Shown in pieces: positions 7,901 to 10,293 of a DNA stretch of 10,293 bases. The stretch is from JANMDR01 sp043760555 (lineage in GTDB: Bacteria; Pseudomonadota; Gammaproteobacteria; Burkholderiales; Usitatibacteraceae), in assembly GCA_043760555.1 (NCBI GenBank), contig JAYUOW010000241.1, positions 1 through 10,293 of the forward strand. The letters run 5' to 3'. The notes under the pieces are model-generated. The model was given only the letters and a program-made list of their open reading frames with translations, was not told the origin of the DNA and ran no database searches. Every line of letters begins with the position of its first letter. Position 1 is the stretch's first letter. Position numbers and translations under genes: made by a program.

Positions 7901-8658
7901 TCAAGATCAGCAAAGAAGAATTGGTAAGGTGAACCTGTCGTCGGAAAACTCGGCAGATTGGTTATCGTAGTTACCGTCGAGACCGGTAGGCCGGCGCCCA
8001 CGGTGGTGACGCGAAAAGTGCCGCTGCCGGACGATGCGTAAAGTTGCCCTCCAAAAATATGGGCTGCCCGCAAATTTGTTACTGAAGCTGACACTTGCGT
8101 GGATGTGGTGGCACCTAGAGTAGTCGCCCGTATGCCGCCTGCTCCCCCGGTAATCCACATTGCATTTCCGTCGGTCGAGACTACAGCACGCGGATTCGAG
8201 CCGCTGGAAGCATCTGCTAGCGCGGTTGACGTGTCCACGCTGCCATTGGCCGCTACACGAGCGATGACCCTATTAAACGTTGCTGACCCGCTAGAAGTGA
8301 TGTTTGCCGTGCCCAACGGAGCATCATAGCCAGCAAAAACTAAATATTGGCCGTCGGCGGAGCGCGTTATCAATCCCTCGCTAGTAGCCGTGCCGCTAGC
8401 CGTAATTTGGCGTTGCGCACCCAGAGCCGATGTTGGAAGCGTGATAGTCTGAACTAACGTACCGGATGGCGTGTACTCATCAAGAAAGATAGCGGTTCCG
8501 CCTGGTGTTAGCGCAGCGCTACCGTCACCTACTCGATAAACTACCAAATTACCGGACGTGAACGCAGCGGCCTCGATTTTGTTCGAAAAGAATGATCCTA
8601 AAACGAGAGAACAGACGGCTAGGATGGAAACAGTAAATCTAGCGGAATTAGCAAGCAT
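1990..8658 (-). CDS. Giant secreted ExeM/NucH-family extracellular endonuclease with propeller, CARDB, Ig-like and DUF5648 modules
   Basis: The protein has 2222 residues from the ATG at 8656-8658. Residues 1-32 are a signal peptide (hydrophobic core SILAVCSLVLGSFF, cleavage near IEAAA). About 33-355 is a beta-rich, propeller-like region. Three CARDB-type repeats follow at about 361-494, 495-624 and 627-755. About 758-925 is the OB-fold-like region typical of ExeM/NucH nucleases (GGFFMQEEDADSD, VGDKVRVSGTV). About 1031-1362 is the EEP nuclease domain, with its expected motifs present: NLLNYF, LELEND, INHFKAK, MGDFNAYEQEDP, SLDHALA and ASDHDP. A metal-dependent phosphodiesterase cutting extracellular DNA is therefore expected. 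About 1363-1962 are Ig-like modules with paired cysteines, broken by a proline-rich linker at 1742-1763. About 1970-2075 is another beta module, and 2082-2222 is DUF5648-like. ExeM-type nucleases are usually well under half this length. AGGG at 8666-8669 sits seven bases before the ATG. A longer reading from TTG at 8785-8787 would bury the signal peptide 43 residues inside, so it was rejected. Confidence 0.92.
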   Translation of the reverse strand: MLANSARFTVSILAVCSLVLGSFFSNKIEAAAFTSGNLVVYRVGDGSAALTPGGTAIFLDEYTPSGTLVQTITLPTSALGAQRQITASGTATSEGLITRSADGQYLVFAGYDAPLGTANITSSGSATFNRVIARVAANGSVDTSTALADASSGSNPRAVVSTDGNAMWITGGAGGIRATTLGATTSTQVSASVTNLRAAHIFGGQLYASSGSGTFRVTTVGAGLPVSTVTTITNLPSFPTTGSPYQFFFADLDAGVPGVDTLYVADDTGAANIQKYSLVAGNWTANGSVALSSSRGLTATVSGSTVTLYITQGNSIKKHIDSSGYNAAITAGTPVDLATAVTAGTNKAFRGIALAPQASNLPDLTVVTTAPTSASVSANYTYTITVNSTGANATGVTATFAIPAGTTYVSNSVGTTTFTGAQASGTVTFSGGTVNTGTPAVLTVTVTAPAAATTITLTAVDTKVDPLNAIAESNETNNNDTAAALASTMITTVSLPDLTISRTGPASATTSTIITYTLTISNGGTAAATGVAADFTLPSNVTHSATNVGATGFSAALTAGVVKLTGGTVNVGTPAIITVDVVAPAIASTVTSATSTAIVDPLNTVTESVETNNAALNVVTTTVSLPPTPDLTVALTAPSNSVINANYDYTITVSNGGTAGATNVKTQFTLPAGLTYVGANIGTTNFVAAQSGGVVTFSGGTVPTTTPQVLKVTVTAPAATTTIAAPIGAAQVDPLNAIIELSETNNSSAVVNTAINGVSLISAVQGSGTASPMVNTTVLVEGIVTAIYQGTGTLGGFFMQEEDADSDANALTSEGIFVYTNLAPAAVTVGDKVRVSGTVIEFGNAAQIAAGTTLTEITSPTVTVVSSSNALPTEVIVTLPVAALSDLERFEGMRVKFTQTLTLSDHFDLPKFGELTFSVNGRSMQPTAVIDPNDAVASGTTSTGATNVAAINAMTDLTNRSSIILDDALTTTYPSSLQWIDPTTNTIRLGSTIAALSGIFSQSFGTYRMYTPVAPTITYAPRPAAPNVGGNVKIASANLLNYFNGTGDALGVGGYPTARGANTAYEFSRQRAKTIAALNGIGADIIGVLELENDGTTTVSPNITAMQDLINGLNAVAGAGTWAAIAEPVGYFGFFGGSDAIRPAFIYKPAVVSPVGVAVALNDAVFTISRAPIAQTWKINANNEQFVSVINHFKAKSSSGATLLNADQNDGQASWNALRKTQATAVVNFINTLAATTPRVITMGDFNAYEQEDPIDIMRAGGLTTLVNNSYSYMFNGLSGSLDHALANAALLPLVTGADEWHINADEPELIDYNVEQKMNPGATAGGCGTFSSTTPCTNPDYWTATPFRASDHDPLLVGLSLKAAQTITFNAQTTTSRVFSTSTFSLAPVASISAPSNLAISYTSATPLICSISGTTVTIITVGTCTIEANQAGDLNFTAATAVQQSITITQAPQVITFGTLTNRAIGSGSFTVAATGGASAIALVYASTTGAVCSVTGGNNVNLLTTGTCTITAAQGGNANYLAATTVPQSFQILSVAASATLIIGRSSAPAVAVASFVGGDSAVLTASITGVTPTGTVSFSMNAAAVAGCTAVALTGGGNTKTATCALPVFTNVAPGARSFGVSYLGDSNNTAVSASTSANVGRLLNVTATVIGANGSISPAGLTTVQSGQTVTFTITANPRYLAVLGGTCGVGNSPPVALVPQNAGTFSLSTAPVTDDCTVSVSFVAVTPALRLSAAVATTPSTPPPSSPAAASPAATTSVQGQALRIQAVGYGIVGAATASSSNVVNFFADGAPIAGCQATPLVFTAFADTSARIATCETATLATGARNLTASYGGDIYNFTAAADASQTPDQTLVHTVTATPVVIVPPITLTAQTITVAAISAKQYGAAPFAVAASATSGLSVVLASTTPSVCTVSGNTVTVAAAGTAAVICTLTANQAGNATFATAAQVVVSFSVTATPVVVPPILPDTTPNAFIFVSVINQALSLPEIRSNAVTVSGIDAAAPISVTGGEYSISCTASFTDTAATINNNQTVCVRHAGAVAEGTTVTTSLTIGGVVGAFSSTTATVIAGGTRFPLYRLYNTTQLRHFYTTNEAERTQLIAEGWQPEGIVAQLIETAGTIGGVSTKPLFRLYHAPTNYHFWTSDANENTVLATRGWVQQGTVGYLGSAPNPLGIKFNRLIRGDAVRHVFTTDQNEAKFLVDVAGYIDEGVVGYALK
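1993..2415 (-). repeat. C-terminal DUF5648-like triple repeat of the nuclease protein
   Basis: Residues 2082-2222 contain three units: LYRLYN...HFYTTNEAER...EGI, LFRLYH...HFWTSDANE...GTVGYL and FNRLIR...HVFTTDQNE...GVVGYAL. The pattern R-L-Y, aromatic H-F-[YW]-T-[TS], acidic N/E, then G-[IV]-[VA]-x-[YQ] defines each unit. It matches DUF5648, a domain of unknown function usually at the C-terminal end of secreted bacterial proteins. Roles in carbohydrate binding or surface attachment are guesses. Confidence 0.75.
4573..5568 (-). other. EEP nuclease catalytic domain (residues 1031-1362)
   Basis: This is the enzymatic core of the giant protein. Visible motifs in order: ANLLNYFNG (1037-1045), GVLELENDG (1087-1095) with the probable metal-binding glutamate, VINHFKAKSS (1189-1198), ITMGDFNAYEQEDP (1241-1254) with the Asp/Asn pair, GSLDHALAN (1280-1288), and FRASDHDPLLVGL (1348-1360) with the terminal Asp-His pair. 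None of the residues expected in an active endonuclease/exonuclease/phosphatase enzyme appears lost. Two cysteines at 1328 and 1337 may form a disulfide, as expected outside the cytoplasm. Confidence 0.88.
6394..7578 (-). repeat. Three tandem CARDB-type adhesion repeats within the nuclease protein
   Basis: The coded protein shows three copies of a roughly 130-residue unit (residues 361-494, 495-624, 627-755). Each opens with PDLT, contains a YTxTI(S/N) strand and a GTTxF or GATGF strand followed by a GGTV turn, and closes with VDPLN followed by an E-x-x-ETNN motif. The pattern matches the CARDB / DUF11-like family of surface beta-sandwich domains. The acidic DPLN...ETNN ends could bind calcium, but that is inference. 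The copies are clearly diverged, so this is not a recent expansion. Confidence 0.8.
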
Positions 8659-8665
8659 GGCGATA

Positions 8666-8669
8666 CCCT
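8666..8669 (-). promoter_or_regulatory. Ribosome-binding site fixing the nuclease start
   Basis: AGGG on the minus strand lies seven bases before the ATG at 8656-8658. Together with the signal peptide that begins right at this ATG, it selects this start over in-frame upstream starts at 8745 (ATG) and 8787 (TTG). Confidence 0.65.
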
Positions 8670-8685
8670 GAAAAAGTTTAGGTGA

Positions 8686-8715
8686 CGATTGATTATTACA
8701 ATAATTATACAATCG
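8686..8715. promoter_or_regulatory. AT-rich dyad overlapping the -10 element, possible operator
   Basis: CGATTG at 8686-8691 is an exact inverted copy of CAATCG at 8710-8715. Inside it, ATTATT (8692-8697) and AATAAT (8700-8705) are exact inverted copies around a two-base centre. The inner dyad is slightly off-centre because TATA (8706-8709) sits on one side. The structure covers the -10 hexamer and the predicted start site, a placement typical of repressor operators. The regulator is unknown. Confidence 0.45.
8704..8709 (-). promoter_or_regulatory. -10 promoter element of the nuclease gene (candidate)
   Basis: A perfect TATAAT is read on the minus strand and directly preceded by TG. It would start transcription near 8697, giving a leader of about 40 bases before the ATG at 8658. 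No good -35 is found at 15-19 bases upstream (the region reads AACCTA or near it). The promoter may therefore need an activator or rely on TG-type contacts. Confidence 0.5.
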
Positions 8716-9021
8716 ACATTCCAGCCTAGGTTGCCGGATTTTCATTGCAATCGTGTGACGACGTGCGGGCACATGTGGCGGCGCCAATGCGACGCGGTAT
8801 GTGAATCAAATTTTGTTTACGGTTGCGTCGTTTGGGTAGTAGCGTGTTGAAATGATAAACGCTTAAACATCAGTAGTTTGCGCGAGATTCTTCGCGTGAA
8901 GTCCGCTAGTGTGGCTTGTAACGCACTGCGTTCTATACGTCGGCAAGGCTAGGCGCACAGAACGCAAGTTAAATATCACTGAAATTGTGCAACTGTTGCA
9001 AGCGCCCCACATGCGGCATCA

Positions 9022-10293
9022 CTATTTCAAGGTGTAGCCCAAAATGCTCTCAACAAAATAGTCGCCTTCGCCGCTGCGCACGGATACCTCGTTGGCGTCA
9101 GTGGTGTTCAGGTGACGCACAGATGTGCGGCGGATCATGCGGGTGAATGGAATGCTAAGTGGGTTTGGTGCTACGGCCATATAGCCGATGATGCCATCTG
9201 CGCGCCAGCCTTGGCCTGAGCGTACGGCGTATTCGTTGGCATCAGTCGTCCAGAAAAAATATGCGGTCGCGGGATGATACAAACGATAGAGTGGCTGCGT
9301 GGCCACATTAGCGATGGTGCCCGGTTCGGCAAGTATGTAAGCGGCTATGCCTTCAGGGATTAATCCGGCTTGGGTTTTTTCAACGCGTTCAGATTCTTTT
9401 ATGGTGTAAAAATGGCTCTTTTGCACGTCGTTATAAAAACGATACAGCGGCAAGCGCGCACCACCGCCAACTACATCGGCCGTCACGCTGCTAAACAAGC
9501 CCGTAACGCCGCCAATGGTAAGACTCGTGGTGGTGGTAGTGCCTTCTGCAGTCGCGCTACGATGGCGCACGCACACGGTTTGACCATTGCTAATTTGCGT
9601 AGGGTTTTGCGTAAAAATATCTGTGCAGCCAATTGAAAACTCGCCGTTCACGATGCTGATCGCAGCAGGTGCATTGATGCCCAAAATAGTAATGATGTTT
9701 GAGCGAACATCAGTTGCGTTTAATGCTTGGTTTGCCAACGCGCTAAAGCTAAATGGGTTCGGCGTGGTGTCCACGAGAGGCACAATGGTTGCAGGCAATA
9801 TGCTGAACGAGCTGTTGACTGTAGGTGCCGGTGCAGTTGCCGCGTTACCCGCTTGATTGGCGGCGATGGTGCAGGTGGCGGGCGGCGAAATGGTCGCGAT
9901 GATGGTGACGGTGTTGCCGTTTACGCTGCAAACTAACGGCGTTGTGCTTGTAAAGCTCACCGTTAGACCAACATTTGATGTCGCGCTAACCGTGAAGGGT
10001 GCGCTGCCCAATTGCACAGATGCGATCGGTGTAACAGTGATGGTTTGCGGGGTCAATACTGGTATCACAGGCGGTACAATTACGGGCGCTGTAACCACGT
10101 AAGGTAAGCTTAGATCGGGCGTTTTCGAGGCATCAGCATTGGCGGGGAAGTTGTAAATATCGCCGGGATAGCTTGCAGTGATTGTGCGTGCGCCGACAGC
10201 CAATGCCGTCGTGTCGCAATTTGCAATGCGTGAGCTACTGTCGCCAATTACGGTGAACACCAGCGGCACAGCTTGGCACCCGGCAATTGCCGC
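9022..10293 (-). CDS. C-terminal part of a second giant secreted protein with Ig-like modules and DUF5648 (N-terminus beyond window)
   Basis: The frame is open from the window edge to TAG at 9022-9024, giving 423 visible residues. It opens inside an Ig-like module (IAGCQAVPLVFTV, then SYPGDIYNF), continues through an MBG-like module with cysteines in VCSVNGNTVTI and CTIAANQAGN, a beta module (PNPFSF, then ISIVNGEFSIGC and VCVRHRSATAEGTT), and ends with three DUF5648-like units: YRFYN...HFYTIKESER, YRLYH...FFWTTDANE and RMIRR...RHLNTTDANE. The order and length match the last 426 residues of the neighbouring nuclease protein. Over the final 141 residues I hand-count 69 identities with no gap, about 49%. 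No catalytic domain is visible, so its activity is unknown. An in-frame GTG at 10267-10269 is internal, not a start, because homology continues through it to the window edge. Confidence 0.87.
   Translation of the reverse strand, partial: AAIAGCQAVPLVFTVIGDSSSRIANCDTTALAVGARTITASYPGDIYNFPANADASKTPDLSLPYVVTAPVIVPPVIPVLTPQTITVTPIASVQLGSAPFTVSATSNVGLTVSFTSTTPLVCSVNGNTVTIIATISPPATCTIAANQAGNAATAPAPTVNSSFSILPATIVPLVDTTPNPFSFSALANQALNATDVRSNIITILGINAPAAISIVNGEFSIGCTDIFTQNPTQISNGQTVCVRHRSATAEGTTTTTSLTIGGVTGLFSSVTADVVGGGARLPLYRFYNDVQKSHFYTIKESERVEKTQAGLIPEGIAAYILAEPGTIANVATQPLYRLYHPATAYFFWTTDANEYAVRSGQGWRADGIIGYMAVAPNPLSIPFTRMIRRTSVRHLNTTDANEVSVRSGEGDYFVESILGYTLK
9025..9447 (-). repeat. C-terminal DUF5648-like triple repeat of the second giant protein
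   Basis: The last 141 residues carry the same three-unit pattern as the nuclease tail and align with it without gaps. Best conserved are the PLYRLYH / FFWTTDANE unit and the APNPL linker before the third unit. Unit one deviates at its end (LIPEG instead of GWQPEG), and unit three has lost the aromatic residue after RH. Confidence 0.75.

Larger units (their letters stand above)
8659..9021. other. Intergenic region between the two giant genes
   Basis: These 363 bases separate the stop of the upstream giant gene (TAG at 9022-9024) from the start of the nuclease gene. The part nearest the nuclease holds its ribosome-binding site, promoter candidate and an AT-rich dyad. The rest holds small inverted repeats: TGCGTTCT at 8927-8934 with AGAACGCA at 8959-8966, and the near-palindrome TGCAAC/GTTGCA at 8988-9000. 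None is followed by a T-run on the minus strand, so no intrinsic terminator is visible for the upstream gene. I see no gene here. The spacing suggests separate transcription of the two genes. Confidence 0.55.

Noticed and set aside
8659..8787. N-terminal extension of the nuclease protein from TTG at 8785-8787 or ATG at 8743-8745.
   Set aside because: It would place 14-43 or so charged and polar residues ahead of a normal signal peptide and would run through the promoter candidate. The ATG at 8656-8658 has AGGG at the right distance.
8927..8966. TGCGTTCT / AGAACGCA inverted repeat as terminator of the upstream giant gene.
   Set aside because: The loop is 24 bases long and no T-run follows on the minus strand, so it does not look like an intrinsic terminator.
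1990..10293. Tandem direct repeats as CRISPR, transposon ends or integron structure.
   Set aside because: The similarity between the two tails is protein-level homology of diverged coding modules. No short regular repeats with spacers, transposase gene or terminal inverted repeats are present.

Overview
The window has a moderate GC content. Its genes resemble those of a Gram-negative proteobacterium. The secreted ExeM/NucH-type nuclease, the CHASE2 sensor protein and the small TIGR03643/DUF2805 protein fit a beta- or gammaproteobacterium. I lean towards a betaproteobacterium, but this is inference from gene families, not from a marker gene.

Layout: (1) 1-1437, minus strand: N-terminal 479 residues of a CHASE2-domain membrane sensor, probably an adenylate/guanylate cyclase whose catalytic domain lies beyond base 1. 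(2) 1438-1632: divergent intergenic region with a small perfect dyad. (3) 1633-1911, plus strand: complete 92-residue TIGR03643/DUF2805 protein of unknown function. (4) 1926-1968: strong hairpin serving as a bidirectional terminator between converging genes. (5) 1990-8658, minus strand: one giant 2222-residue secreted mosaic protein. From the N-terminus it has a signal peptide, a propeller-like region, three CARDB-type repeats, an OB-fold-like region, an intact endonuclease/exonuclease/phosphatase (EEP) domain of the ExeM/NucH type, a stack of bacterial Ig-like modules with paired cysteines, and a C-terminal DUF5648-like triple repeat. (6) 8659-9021: intergenic region with a promoter candidate (perfect TATAAT) buried in an AT-rich inverted repeat. 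(7) 9022-10293, minus strand: C-terminal 423 residues of a second large protein, colinear with the tail of the nuclease protein.

The main theme is a tandem pair of giant secreted proteins sharing one C-terminal cassette (Ig-like modules, a cysteine-containing beta module, DUF5648) in the same order and at almost the same length. In the downstream gene the cassette carries a DNase. What the upstream copy carries lies outside the window. The likely role of the complete one is digestion of extracellular DNA (nutrient phosphate or biofilm matrix), with the shared tail for surface retention, export or glycan binding. That role for the tail is inference. The CHASE2 gene and the DUF2805 gene look like unrelated neighbours.
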